Assembly (NCBI GenBank): GCA_934488615.1
Contig: CAKSSJ010000023.1
Coordinates: 1 to 36,702, forward strand
Direction: 5' to 3'
Length of the DNA stretch: 36,702 nt
From: an uncultured Eubacteriales bacterium
GTDB lineage: Bacteria > Bacillota > Clostridia > Oscillospirales > Acutalibacteraceae
The notes beneath the pieces are model-generated. The model worked only from the letters and a program-made list of their open reading frames with translations. It did no database searches and had not been told where the DNA came from. Made by a program: the position numbers and the translations under genes. Shown here piece after piece: positions 14,519 to 23,230 of the stretch; position 1 is the first letter of the stretch, and every line of letters begins with the position of its first letter.

Positions 14519-15454
14519 ATGCTTCTGTCCTTCGACAACAAAATGAACAAAATCGGCTTTGACGAGGTCGGTTCCTCGCCGTTCACGGTCGCTCTTATCT
14601 CTGCCGAGGAATTCAAAAAGCACTATTCCCAGCTCGGCATTTCAACGAGGGAATACGTCTGCTTCGACCTCAGCGATTCGGGCTTCCGCAGCTCGGTGAC
14701 GGTCAATTCCGACAGCTTCGTTTTCTCCGTCAAAATCGTTGACCCGAGCCTTGCCTGCGCCGCCGAAAGCTCGGCTTGCATTTATTTAAGGAAAAATCTT
14801 GTCCTCATCGTCACGGTAAAAGATGATGCGAAGCTCATTTACAACGCCGTTTATTCCGCGCTTGACGACGCCGAACCGAGCGACATTTCCGTTGAGAAAT
14901 TTACAGGTCAATTCTTTCACAGGCTCATCGAAAACGACGGCAGAAAGAACGAAGAAACGGAAATCGCAATAAACGAGCTTGAGGAGACCGTCATTGAAAA
15001 AGGCAGGTACAAGAACGTCAACGAGCAGATACTCGCCTACAACAAAAAGCTTGTTTCGCTGAGGAATTACTACGAACAGCTTGTCGGTATCGCCGAGCGG
15101 CTTTACGAGAACGAAAACGGAATATTTGACGGTGAAAAGGCATACTATTTAAAAACCGTTGCCGACAGGTCAAGCCGCCTTTGCTCGGAAATAAATCTTT
15201 TCCGTGAAAATCTTGTGCGTCTCAGGGAGGCTTATCAGGCACGGCTCGATCTGAAAATGAACAGCACAATGAAGCTTCTGACGGTCATAACGGTAATTTT
15301 TCTTCCGCTGACGCTCATCACGGGCTGGTACGGAATGAATTTCGTCAACATGCCCGAGCTCTCCTCGCCCTACGGCTACCCTGCCGTCATTGCCGTGAGC
15401 GTTGCGGTGGTAATACTGTGCATTGTTATTTTCAGGAAGAAAAAACTTCTGTAA
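14519..15454 (+). CDS. CorA-like Mg2+/divalent cation transporter
   Basis: A 311-residue protein with a soluble, helix-rich N-terminal domain and two C-terminal helices. The first helix (LTVITVIFLPLTLITGWYGMNF) ends in the CorA selectivity signature YGMNF near residue 275. The second (YPAVIAVSVAVVILCIVIF) leads into a basic tail KKKLL. CorA proteins form pentameric Mg2+ channels. Start ATG at 14519 is preceded by TTCGGTGATATT, a weak ribosome binding site. It stands alone; the next promoter (15459) begins right after it. Confidence 0.9.
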   Translation: MLLSFDNKMNKIGFDEVGSSPFTVALISAEEFKKHYSQLGISTREYVCFDLSDSGFRSSVTVNSDSFVFSVKIVDPSLACAAESSACIYLRKNLVLIVTVKDDAKLIYNAVYSALDDAEPSDISVEKFTGQFFHRLIENDGRKNEETEIAINELEETVIEKGRYKNVNEQILAYNKKLVSLRNYYEQLVGIAERLYENENGIFDGEKAYYLKTVADRSSRLCSEINLFRENLVRLREAYQARLDLKMNSTMKLLTVITVIFLPLTLITGWYGMNFVNMPELSSPYGYPAVIAVSVAVVILCIVIFRKKKLL

Positions 15455-15458
15455 ACTG

Positions 15459-15487
15459 TTGACAAGATAAAAAAGCGGTGGTATAAT
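15459..15487 (+). promoter_or_regulatory. Sigma-A promoter of the T-box-asnS-asnA operon
   Basis: Perfect consensus: -35 TTGACA (15459-15464), 17-bp spacer, -10 TATAAT (15482-15487). The T-box leader begins shortly after. Confidence 0.9.
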
Positions 15488-15504
15488 TCGTTCATATTGA
15501 AAAG

Positions 15505-15756
15505 CAAAGATGAAGAGAAGTAGCGTAAGAGATCGTTCTCAGTGAGCGGCAGAGAGTGCGAATGCCGTAAAAGAGCTTGCGTGAATAACACTTCGGAGCT
15601 TCAAGCCGAACGGGCAACTCAGTAGGTGCGACGTGGACACAGCGTTAATGTGCATGGCTTATTCGAGCCGTAAAGGGACTCAGTAATGAGTAATTTAGGT
15701 GGTACCGCGGATACAAGGCTATTCGTCCTATACTAAGGGACGAATAGCCTTTTTTG
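15505..15756 (+). ncRNA. T-box riboswitch, asparagine-specific
   Basis: Stem I begins around AGAGAAGTAGCG and includes the AGAGAGTGCGAATGCCG distal bulge/loop region. The specifier loop GAATAACACTTCGGAG places AAC (Asn) as specifier codon. The conserved T-box sequence AGGTGGTACCGCGG (about 15697-15710), which pairs with the tRNA acceptor end, is followed by a 12-bp terminator stem (15717-15749) with TTTTTTG. Uncharged tRNA-Asn would favour the antiterminator and switch on the synthetase and asparagine-synthesis genes downstream. Confidence 0.93.
15717..15756 (+). terminator. T-box regulated terminator
   Basis: GGCTATTCGTCC pairs with GGGACGAATAGCC around TATACTA and is followed by six Ts. 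Its 5' arm directly follows the T-box antiterminator element. Confidence 0.9.
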
Positions 15757-15797
15757 TTCGTCAATTACGATTTTTCCAAAAAGGAGAATGATTTATT

Positions 15798-17171
15798 ATG
15801 AAACACACCGACATCAAAGCAATTCTGAAAGACGCATCGTATATCGGCACTCAGGTCACCGTTTGCGGCTGGGTCAGAACCTCGAGAGATTCCAAGAACA
15901 TGGCTTTCATCGAGCTAAACGACGGCACATCTCTCAGCCATCTTCAAATCGTTATTGACAAATCGAAGCTTTCCGACATTTCGGCTTTCATGCCCGGCGG
16001 AACGGCTCTCAAGGTAGTTGGCACGGTAGTTAAGGGTGCGGTCAACAATGCAGTTGAGGTCAACGCTGACGAGATCACGCTTCTCGGCGAGTGCCCGAGC
16101 GACTATCCGCTCCAGAAAAAACGCTGCTCGCTCGAATTTCTCAGAACGATTCCTCATCTTCGTGTAAGAACGAACACATTCAACGCCGTTCTCAGGGTTC
16201 GCTCGGTTGCCGCTGCGGCTATCCACAGCTTTTTCCAGCAAAACAACTATGTTTATATCCACACTCCCCTGCTCACCGCTTCCGACTGCGAGGGTGCAGG
16301 CGAGGTATTCAAGGTAACAACAATCGGCTATTCCGACAAGTACAAGAGCGAGGAAGAATACTATGCCGACGATTTCTTCGGCAGAAAGGCGGGTCTTTCG
16401 GTTTCCGGTCAGCTTGAGGGCGAGGTTGCCGCAATGGCAATGGGCAAGATCTACACGTTCGGTCCCTCGTTCCGTGCCGAAAAGAGCAACACTCAGCGCC
16501 ACGTTGCCGAGTTCTGGCACGTCGAGCCCGAAATCGCTTTCGCCGAGCTTGACGATGTTATCGAGGTTGCAGAGGCAATGATCAAATTTGTCCTCAAGGA
16601 CGTTCTTGAAAAGTGCCCCGACGAGCTCGCCTTCTTTGAAAAGTTCTTTGAAAAAGGACTTCGTGAGAAGCTTCAGAAGATCGTTGACGGCGACTTTGAG
16701 AGAATCACATACACAAAGGCTATCGAGCTTCTCAAGGATGCTGACGTTGACTTCCAGTACCCCGTTGAGTGGGGCTGTGACCTTGCGACGGAGCACGAGA
16801 GATACATCACCGAGCAGGTTTACAACAAGCCTGTATTCGTTACGGATTACCCGAAGGAGATCAAGTCCTTCTACATGAAGCAGAATCCCGACGGAAAGAC
16901 GGTTGCCGCAACAGACCTGCTTGTTCCCGGTGTCGGCGAGATCATCGGCGGCAGTCAGCGTGAGGAAAACCTCGACAAGCTCCTTGCCGCAATGGAGGAG
17001 AGAGGCATGACCCAGGACGAGTACAAGGATTATCTTGACCTTAGAAAGTTCGGCTCAGTTCCTCACGGCGGCTTCGGTCTCGGCTTTGACAGAATCGTTA
17101 TGTATATGACGGGCATGGCAAATATCCGTGACGTTCAGCTCTACCCCAGAACAGTAGGAAACATCAGATAA
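15798..17171 (+). CDS. asnS: Asparaginyl-tRNA synthetase
   Basis: A 457-residue class IIb synthetase of normal length. Residues 1-110 form the anticodon-binding OB fold (VTVCGWVRTSRDSKNMAFIELNDG). The catalytic domain shows motif 2 as TFGPSFRAEKSNTQRHVAEFWHVEPE and motif 3 as GGFGLGFDRIVMYMTGMANIRDVQLYPR near the C-terminus. It charges tRNA-Asn. It follows an Asn-specific T-box and precedes asnA by 18 bp. GGAG is the ribosome binding site. Confidence 0.97.
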   Translation: MKHTDIKAILKDASYIGTQVTVCGWVRTSRDSKNMAFIELNDGTSLSHLQIVIDKSKLSDISAFMPGGTALKVVGTVVKGAVNNAVEVNADEITLLGECPSDYPLQKKRCSLEFLRTIPHLRVRTNTFNAVLRVRSVAAAAIHSFFQQNNYVYIHTPLLTASDCEGAGEVFKVTTIGYSDKYKSEEEYYADDFFGRKAGLSVSGQLEGEVAAMAMGKIYTFGPSFRAEKSNTQRHVAEFWHVEPEIAFAELDDVIEVAEAMIKFVLKDVLEKCPDELAFFEKFFEKGLREKLQKIVDGDFERITYTKAIELLKDADVDFQYPVEWGCDLATEHERYITEQVYNKPVFVTDYPKEIKSFYMKQNPDGKTVAATDLLVPGVGEIIGGSQREENLDKLLAAMEERGMTQDEYKDYLDLRKFGSVPHGGFGLGFDRIVMYMTGMANIRDVQLYPRTVGNIR

Positions 17172-17189
17172 ATCAGGGAGGAAGATACT

Positions 17190-18197
17190 ATGAGAGGCTT
17201 ACAGATCGTGGACGGATACAGCTCCGCCCTTACACTCAGAGAAACACAGAAAGCAATCAAGCTTGTTAAGGATACATTTGCAAACGAGCTTGCCGCCGCG
17301 CTCAACCTTGAGCGTGTCAGCGCACCGTTTATTGTCAAGAAAGGCAGCGGCATTAACGACGATCTCAACGGCGTTGAGAGAAAGGTCGAGTTTGATATTA
17401 AAGAAATCGAGGGCACTGCGGAAATCGTTCAGTCCCTCGCAAAGTGGAAAAGAACGGCTCTCAAGGCTTACGGCTACGGTGTTGACGAGGGTCTTTACAC
17501 CAACATGAACGCGATCCGCCGTGACGACGACTGCGACAACGTTCATTCGATTTTCGTTGACCAGTGGGATTGGGAGCGTGTTATCTCCAAGGAAGAAAGA
17601 AACGTTGAATTCCTTAAAGAAATCGTAAAGAAGATCGTCGGTGCAATTGACAACACTCAAAAAATCGCTCACAAGGCTTTCCCGCAGCTCAAGAAAGAGC
17701 TTGCAACGGATGTTTTCTTCATCACAACTCAGGAGCTTGAGGACATGTACCCCGACAAGACCCCGAAGGAGCGCGAGGACATCATCGCAAAGGAAAAGGG
17801 CGTTGTTTTCGTAATGCAGATAGGCGACCTGCTCAAGAGCGGCATCAAGCACGACGGCAGAGCGCCCGACTACGACGACTGGAAGCTCAACGGCGACCTG
17901 CTCTTCTGGAACGAAACGCTTCAGCACGCATTCGAGGTTTCCTCAATGGGTATCCGTGTTGACTCCGAGAGCCTTGCTTATCAGCTCAAGGCGGCTGACG
18001 CAGAGGACAGAATGAAGTACGACTATCACAAGGGCATTGCCGACGGCACACTTCCGCTGACTATCGGCGGCGGCATCGGTCAGTCAAGACTGAGCATGCT
18101 CATACTTGAAAAGGCCCACATCGGCGAGGTTCAGGTTTCCCTCTGGCCCGATAAGATGGTTGAGGACTGCAGGAATAACGGCATCAATTTGCTTTGA
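17190..18197 (+). CDS. asnA: Aspartate-ammonia ligase (asparagine synthetase A)
   Basis: A 335-residue AsnA, the ammonia-dependent asparagine synthetase related to class II synthetases. Recognisable segments are VSAPFIVKKGSGINDDLNGVERKVEF, QSLAKWKRTALKAYG, MNAIRRDDDCDNVHSIFVDQWDWE, VSSMGIRVD and TIGGGIGQSRLSMLIL. It makes asparagine from aspartate, ammonia and ATP. Sharing the T-box with asnS means both synthesis and charging respond to uncharged tRNA-Asn. A good ribosome binding site (AGGGAGGA) precedes the ATG. Confidence 0.96.
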   Translation: MRGLQIVDGYSSALTLRETQKAIKLVKDTFANELAAALNLERVSAPFIVKKGSGINDDLNGVERKVEFDIKEIEGTAEIVQSLAKWKRTALKAYGYGVDEGLYTNMNAIRRDDDCDNVHSIFVDQWDWERVISKEERNVEFLKEIVKKIVGAIDNTQKIAHKAFPQLKKELATDVFFITTQELEDMYPDKTPKEREDIIAKEKGVVFVMQIGDLLKSGIKHDGRAPDYDDWKLNGDLLFWNETLQHAFEVSSMGIRVDSESLAYQLKAADAEDRMKYDYHKGIADGTLPLTIGGGIGQSRLSMLILEKAHIGEVQVSLWPDKMVEDCRNNGINLL

Positions 18198-18217
18198 TTT
18201 AATATGATTTATCCGGC

Positions 18218-18250
18218 CTCCCCTGTTCATGGGGAGGTTGAGTTTTTTCA
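18218..18250 (+). terminator. Probable terminator of asnS-asnA, formed by a repeat head
   Basis: GGCCTCCCC and GGGGAGGTT pair around TGTTCAT, followed by GAGTTTTTTC. The stem is also the head palindrome of the dispersed repeat family (copy 4), whose further pieces lie around 18300-18405. Otherwise nothing is seen in 18251-18530. Confidence 0.6.
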
Positions 18251-18533
18251 TCGGCAGGATTTTTCGTGCCCACATCGGTCCGAGGTCAGCAGGAATTTTC
18301 CAAGGCTTCCCCTTTGAGGGTAGCAAAGAATGGGTTTCTACTGACTTTAAAATATAATTATAAAATTTACGTTGATGTTCAGCCTCCCCTTGAGAGTAGC
18401 GAAATGTCGGCAAAAATTCATTCCAAAATAACGATAAATCGGAGCTTATGTATAAATATGCGTTGACGTCCCAAATTTCGGTAAAAAATATGCGAAAATG
18501 CGTTTTATTCACAGTTTATTTGTTTTTCAATTC

Positions 18534-18563
18534 TTGACTTTATAATATGTAATATAGTATAAT
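18534..18563 (+). promoter_or_regulatory. Sigma-A promoter of the citrate synthase operon
   Basis: -35 TTGACT (18534-18539), 18-bp spacer, -10 TATAAT (18558-18563), 28 bp before the ATG. Confidence 0.8.
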
Positions 18564-18591
18564 AATCTGAAAATATATTGGTGGTGAAGCA

Positions 18592-20019
18592 ATGAATTCG
18601 TATATCAATCCCCTTACCAATCAAACTACTCAGTCTTTGGTTGAAGAGCTTAACAAAAGCTATAAAATAAATCCCGATTATTTCAATCGTTTTAACGTTA
18701 AAAGAGGTCTGCGCAACTCCGACGGAACGGGCGTCATGGCAGGCATTACAAAAATCAGCTCCGTTGACGGCTACTACATAGACGACGGCGAAAGAGTGCC
18801 CAAGGAGGGTCATCTCTACTTCCGCGGCTTTGACATGCAGGAGATCGTAAAGCACTGTCAGCAGGAAAACCGCTTCGGCTATGAGGAGGTCGCATGGCTG
18901 CTCATTTTCGGCTCGCTTCCGACCGCCGAACAGCTCGCGCGCTTCAAGGATATTCTCGCCGTGAGCCGTAATCTTCCAGAGGATTTCATCGAGGACACGA
19001 TGATGAAGGCACCCTCGCCGAACATCATGAACAAAATCACAAGAACGATCCTCGCTCTTTATTCATACGACGAATCGCCCGATGACACCTCGCTTGAAAA
19101 CGTTGTCCGTCAGTCGGTTCAGCTTGTCGGTCAGCTCCCCGTTATCATGGCTTATGCCTATCAGGTAAAGCGCCGCCACTATCTCAAAAAGAGCATGTAT
19201 ATCCACCCCGCTAAGCCCGACCAGTCAACGGCTGAGACGATTCTCCGTTCGATCCGCTCGGATAAGACCTTTACGGACGACGAGGCGAAGCTGCTTGACC
19301 TTTGTCTTATGGTTCATGCCGAGCACGGCGGCGGTAACAACTCGACCTTTGCGACGAGGGTTCTTACCTCCAGCGGAACGGACACCTATGCCGCCATCGC
19401 GGCAGGTATGGGCGCATTGAAGGGTCCGAAGCACGGCGGTGCAAACATCAAGGCCGCCGAAATGATAAGATACATTCAGAACGGTGTTGCCGACCCGACG
19501 GACGAGGGTCAGGTTGCCGATTATCTTGCAAAAATCATCAGGAAAGAGGCGGGCGACCATTCGGGTCTTATCTACGGAATGGGTCATGCTGTTTACACCC
19601 TCTCCGATCCGCGTGCCGTTATCCTCAAGGAGGAGGCGCGCAAATATGCCGAAAAGACAGGCAATACAGAAAAATTCAAGCTCATTGAATCCGTTGAGCG
19701 CCTTACTCCCGAGGTATTCCTCAAGGAAAAGGGCAACAAGAAGCCGATCTGTGCAAACGTTGACCTCTATTCGGGCTTCATTTATGAGATGCTCCGTATT
19801 CCCGAGGATCTTTTCACTCCGCTCTTCACGACCGCAAGGATCGCAGGCTGGACGGCTCACCGTCTTGAGGAGCTTGCCACGGGCGGCAGGATCATCCGTC
19901 CCGCATACAAGAGCGTTATGGCAAAGAGAAAATACGTCACGATCGATCAGAGAATCGCAAAATATGCTCCCGATCAGGGCTATGTACCTTATGAAGAAAG
20001 AATTATTCAGGGGGAATAA
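18592..20019 (+). CDS. gltA: Citrate synthase
   Basis: A 475-residue citrate synthase, somewhat longer at the N-terminus than the compact type, as is common in Clostridia. Catalytic regions are visible: HAEHGGGNNSTFATR (first His), LKGPKHGGANIKAAEMI (second His, in GxxHG), GMGHAVYTLSDPRA, and NVDLYSGFIYEML with the catalytic Asp. It condenses oxaloacetate and acetyl-CoA, in these anaerobes mainly towards glutamate synthesis. A methylcitrate activity cannot be excluded. GGTGG precedes the ATG. First gene of a probable four-gene run. Confidence 0.93.
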   Translation: MNSYINPLTNQTTQSLVEELNKSYKINPDYFNRFNVKRGLRNSDGTGVMAGITKISSVDGYYIDDGERVPKEGHLYFRGFDMQEIVKHCQQENRFGYEEVAWLLIFGSLPTAEQLARFKDILAVSRNLPEDFIEDTMMKAPSPNIMNKITRTILALYSYDESPDDTSLENVVRQSVQLVGQLPVIMAYAYQVKRRHYLKKSMYIHPAKPDQSTAETILRSIRSDKTFTDDEAKLLDLCLMVHAEHGGGNNSTFATRVLTSSGTDTYAAIAAGMGALKGPKHGGANIKAAEMIRYIQNGVADPTDEGQVADYLAKIIRKEAGDHSGLIYGMGHAVYTLSDPRAVILKEEARKYAEKTGNTEKFKLIESVERLTPEVFLKEKGNKKPICANVDLYSGFIYEMLRIPEDLFTPLFTTARIAGWTAHRLEELATGGRIIRPAYKSVMAKRKYVTIDQRIAKYAPDQGYVPYEERIIQGE

Positions 20020-20022
20020 TAC

Positions 20023-20904
20023 ATGAAAAACAAAAGTGATGTCATTTACAAGCTTCCGCTTTTCGCTTCGCTTTGCGCCTTGCTCGTTGCGGTTCCGCTG
20101 AGAGTTTACCAGTATTTTAAGGTGCTTGAGCCCGAGACGGGCTTCTATTCAAAGATGGATTTTTCGGTCTACGCCATGTATATCCTGCTCGGCGTAGCCA
20201 TGCTTATCTCGGTCGCTGTACCACTGCTTAACAAGAAGAAAATGATAACCGTCACCTCGGTGAAAAAATCGCCTCTTTTTCTTGTTTTCTCGCTGATCCT
20301 TGCCGTAACGGTGATCATTGACTCGGCAGGTCAGCTCATGAGCTATTTTGATCTTTACGACGCCGCCGCGACCTCAGGCACAGCGGTTTCGGACTATATA
20401 AAGAATCAGGGCGGAACTCTGCTTCTGCTCCAGTCGGTTTCGGGCGCAATCGCCGCGGTATACTTCTTCGTTTCGGGACTTTCCGTAAGCGTCGGCAGCT
20501 CGGACGGCTCAAAGCTCAAGGTTCTTTCCCTGACCCCGGCTCTCTGGGCGGTTTGCAAGCTCCTTTACAGGTTCAAGAGGACGATCAGCTTCATCAATGT
20601 TTCCGATCTTCTGCTTGAGCTTTTCGAGATAGTTTTCCTTATGCTCTTCTTCTTTGCGCTGTCTCAGACAGTCGCAAAAATCGACGCAGACTCGGTTTTC
20701 TGGAAATTATATGCCTACGGCGTTCCTGCGGCTATGTTCGCTCTGGTATGCTTCCTGCCGAGATTCATTGTCGCCGTTTCGGGTCATTCCGAGCTTCTTA
20801 ACGCTCATCACGGCATCTCTTACAGCGACTTCGGCGTTGCGGCATATATAATCTACAATCTTCTTTCAAGAGCCAAGGCTCAGACGGTTGAGACGGAGGA
20901 ATGA
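20023..20904 (+). CDS. Multi-pass membrane protein, unknown
   Basis: 293 residues with about eight hydrophobic segments, no signal peptide cleavage site and no motif I recognise. The ribosome binding site (GGGG) lies in the last codons of gltA and the gap is 3 bp, so translation is likely coupled. Helices alternate with short polar loops. A conserved-looking stretch KLYAYGVPAAMFALVCFLPR lies near residue 230. The role is unknown. Confidence 0.8.
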   Translation: MKNKSDVIYKLPLFASLCALLVAVPLRVYQYFKVLEPETGFYSKMDFSVYAMYILLGVAMLISVAVPLLNKKKMITVTSVKKSPLFLVFSLILAVTVIIDSAGQLMSYFDLYDAAATSGTAVSDYIKNQGGTLLLLQSVSGAIAAVYFFVSGLSVSVGSSDGSKLKVLSLTPALWAVCKLLYRFKRTISFINVSDLLLELFEIVFLMLFFFALSQTVAKIDADSVFWKLYAYGVPAAMFALVCFLPRFIVAVSGHSELLNAHHGISYSDFGVAAYIIYNLLSRAKAQTVETEE

Positions 20905-20916
20905 TCGGGGTAATCT

Positions 20917-21846
20917 ATGTTTCTTGACAATATTCTCATTGCGGCGCGTCAGGTCGGCATACTGTATGTCATGGTGCTTGTCGGAGTTATCTGCGACAAG
21001 ATCGGCTGGTTTACCGAGAAAACGGGCAAGGCCTGCACCGACCTGCTTTTCTATATAATAACGCCGAGCGTTATTATCAATTCGTTTTTTACACAGGAAT
21101 TCACAAGGGACAGCGGACGGAAGCTTCTGATCGCTGTCGGATGCGGATTTCTCCTGCATTTTGTTGCAATAGCTATCAACACTCCCCTGTTTTCCAAGGG
21201 CGACCGCGACAGGAACTGCGTTTACAAATACGGCGCTATCTACGGCAATGTCGGCTACATGACCCTGCCGCTGACCGAGGCTCTGCTCGGCAGCGAGGGC
21301 GTTTTCTACTGCTCCGCCGTCGTTATGGCATTCAACGTTGTTTCCTTTACCCACGGCGTTTTCCTTATGGACAGGGACAAGGGCTTTGACGCCAAAAAGC
21401 TCATTCTCAACCCCGGCGTTATTGCAATGCTCATCGGACTGCCGTTCTTCCTTTTCGGAATTCCGCTTCCCGAGCTTGTTTCAAAGCCCGTTGACTTCAT
21501 CGCGAACACGCAGACCCCCGTTGCGATGATAGTTTTCGGAACATTTCTTTCACATGCAAAGTTCAAAAATCTTTTCGGCGACGGAAAAATATTTCTCGTT
21601 GCCCTTTCGAAGCTGATAGTTCTGCCTGCCGTCATGGTGGCAATATTCAAGGTCATCGGGCTCGGCGGAACGCTTCTGACCGCGCTCGCGATATCGTCCT
21701 GCGCGCCGTCAGCCAGCAACACGGTGCTTTTCTCCGCCAAATACGGCAAGGACGCGGAGCTTGCCTCCCAGCTTGTGGCAACGGTCAGCTTCATTTCAAT
21801 CATAACGATACCTGTTATAATCGCGCTGGTAAAAACCATCGCTTAG
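20917..21846 (+). CDS. AEC-family transporter (auxin efflux carrier type)
   Basis: 309 residues and about ten membrane helices. Family features include IITPSVIINSF, KYGAIYGNVGYMTLPL (G-x-x-N-x-x-F/Y), GIPLPELVSKPVDFIANTQTPVAMIVFG and the late segment SCAPSASNTVLFSAKYGKDAELASQLV, matching AEC carriers. Bacterial members export or exchange organic acids such as malate, which would fit a citrate synthase operon. Substrate is inferred only from context. It starts 12 bp after the membrane protein, with GGGG as ribosome binding site. Confidence 0.88.
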   Translation: MFLDNILIAARQVGILYVMVLVGVICDKIGWFTEKTGKACTDLLFYIITPSVIINSFFTQEFTRDSGRKLLIAVGCGFLLHFVAIAINTPLFSKGDRDRNCVYKYGAIYGNVGYMTLPLTEALLGSEGVFYCSAVVMAFNVVSFTHGVFLMDRDKGFDAKKLILNPGVIAMLIGLPFFLFGIPLPELVSKPVDFIANTQTPVAMIVFGTFLSHAKFKNLFGDGKIFLVALSKLIVLPAVMVAIFKVIGLGGTLLTALAISSCAPSASNTVLFSAKYGKDAELASQLVATVSFISIITIPVIIALVKTIA

Positions 21847-21849
21847 GAT

Positions 21850-22644
21850 ATGAATATGATAAACGATATTATTTCCGAAATAGCTCCCGTTTACGGCTTC
21901 TGCGATTATGAGCCGTTTCGGGACAGGCTCATAAACTGCCGTGCCAAGGGCAGACTTCCCGAGGGAGCAAGGAGCATTATAGTTATGCTTTTCCCCTACT
22001 ACCTCGGCGAGGACGAATACAAGGGCATCAATATTTCGCGCTATGCCGTCGTCAAGGACTATCACCTTGCCATAAACGGCGCGGTCAAAAGCGGACTTGA
22101 AAGGCTCAGAGAGGCTTATCCCGACGAGCAGTTCGTCTTTTTTACGGATAATTCGCCGATTCCCGAGGTTCGGGCGGCTGAGCTTGCGGGGCTGGGGGTT
22201 ATCGGAAAAAACCGATTGCTCATCAACAAAAAATACGGCTCATGGTTCTTCATTTCGGAAATCGTCACGACACTGCGTCTCCCTGCGGCAAGGGCAGAAG
22301 AATCGGAGTGTCTGAACTGCGGCAAATGTATCGCCGCGTGCCCGACGCATGCGCTGACGGAAAGCGGCTTCAATAAGGAGCTTTGCCTTTCGGACATAAC
22401 TCAGCGCAAGGGCGAGCTTACTCCCGAGCAAAGGGAGCTTATCAAAAAAACGGGCTGTGCCTGGGGCTGTGACATCTGCCAGACGGTGTGCCCGATGAAC
22501 AAAAACGCTGAAATAAAGCCGTCCGAAATTTTCCTTGACGGAATAGAAACGGCGGCAAGAACAGATAATATTTCTGACAGAGCCTACGCGTGGCGCGGCG
22601 AAAAGGTCATAAAAAGGAATCTTGATATAATTAGCGGGCAGTGA
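21850..22644 (+). CDS. QueG-like double 4Fe-4S protein (epoxyqueuosine reductase family)
   Basis: 264 residues. The N-terminal part (SIIVMLFPYY...NISRYAVVKDYH) and KNRLLINKKYGSWFFISEIVTTL resemble QueG. Two clusters are present: CLNCGKCIAACPTHAL and CAWGCDICQTVCPMN. Epoxyqueuosine reductase completes queuosine in tRNA wobble positions using cobalamin. This protein is clearly shorter than full QueG (typically above 310 residues) and lacks the C-terminal HEAT part, so a related reductase is possible. It starts 3 bp after the AEC gene. Confidence 0.75.
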   Translation: MNMINDIISEIAPVYGFCDYEPFRDRLINCRAKGRLPEGARSIIVMLFPYYLGEDEYKGINISRYAVVKDYHLAINGAVKSGLERLREAYPDEQFVFFTDNSPIPEVRAAELAGLGVIGKNRLLINKKYGSWFFISEIVTTLRLPAARAEESECLNCGKCIAACPTHALTESGFNKELCLSDITQRKGELTPEQRELIKKTGCAWGCDICQTVCPMNKNAEIKPSEIFLDGIETAARTDNISDRAYAWRGEKVIKRNLDIISGQ

Positions 22645-22680
22645 TTTGTGGTTAGTGAACCGAGTTTTTGCTGACATTTT

Positions 22681-22863
22681 CCTTGCCTCCCCTGCAGGGG
22701 AGGTGTTGAGCGGAGCGAAACGAAGGGGTTAAAGTTCGGTGAAACCTTACTCCCTCAGTCACTTTGTGACAGCGTCTCGTTGCGGCTCGGTCACGTCGCG
22801 GCTCTGACAGTCCACCGGACTGTCATTCACTACCGCGCCGCTTCGCTACCCTAAAGGGGAGCC
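22681..22863. repeat. Dispersed extragenic repeat, copy 5 (most complete)
   Basis: A head at 22681-22730 (CCTTGCCTCCCC, TGCAGGGGAGGTGTTGAGCG, GAGCGAAACGAAGGGGTT) and a long tail at 22752-22863 (CCTCAGTCAC, GACAGCGTCTCG, TGCGGCTCGGTCAC, GTCCACCGGAC, GCTTCGCTACCCT, AGGGGAGCC). The tail shares nearly all blocks with 9725-9853. The element ends about 40 bp before the darA start, so it may supply upstream regulatory sequence there. Confidence 0.8.
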
Positions 22864-22906
22864 AATATAATTTCATATAAATACCAAACACAACAGGAGG
22901 TAAACC

Positions 22907-23230
22907 ATGAAACTTTTGATTGCAGTCATCAACAGCGACGATTCGCATGTTGTTCTCGACGAGATAACAAAGGCGGGCTTCTATGCCACAAAGCTTTCCA
23001 CAACGGGCGGATTTCTCCGCGCAGGCAACCTCACGCTTCTCATGGGCGTTGAGGATGACAAGGTGGACGAATTGCTTGAAATTCTCAGAACCAACTGCCG
23101 CAAGCGCGAGGAGCTTACTCCCGTCGTGCCGACCTATTCCTCGGGTCTTGTAAATGCGATCCCCGTCAAAATCACTGTCGGCGGAGCGACCGTTTTCGTC
23201 CTCGACGTTGACCAATTCTATAAAATGTGA
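22907..23230 (+). CDS. darA: Cyclic-di-AMP receptor, PII-like (DarA/PstA)
   Basis: 107 residues, the usual length for the YaaQ/DarA family. The PII-like fold has the hallmark KLSTTGGFLRAGNLTLLMGVEDDKVDELLEIL, with the T-loop region and the G-G-F-L-R nucleotide-binding segment. It binds c-di-AMP as a trimer and its output is unclear. The synteny darA-holB-yaaT is conserved with Bacillus. AGGAGG precedes the ATG. It overlaps holB by one base. Confidence 0.93.
   Translation: MKLLIAVINSDDSHVVLDEITKAGFYATKLSTTGGFLRAGNLTLLMGVEDDKVDELLEILRTNCRKREELTPVVPTYSSGLVNAIPVKITVGGATVFVLDVDQFYKM

Noticed and set aside
15915..16796. 293-codon minus-strand ORF within asnS
   Set aside because: Antisense shadow of a full-length asparaginyl-tRNA synthetase gene.
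18084..18512. 142-codon minus-strand ORF after asnA
   Set aside because: Overlaps the asnA 3' end and repeat/terminator sequence; no promoter, ribosome binding site or recognisable domain.
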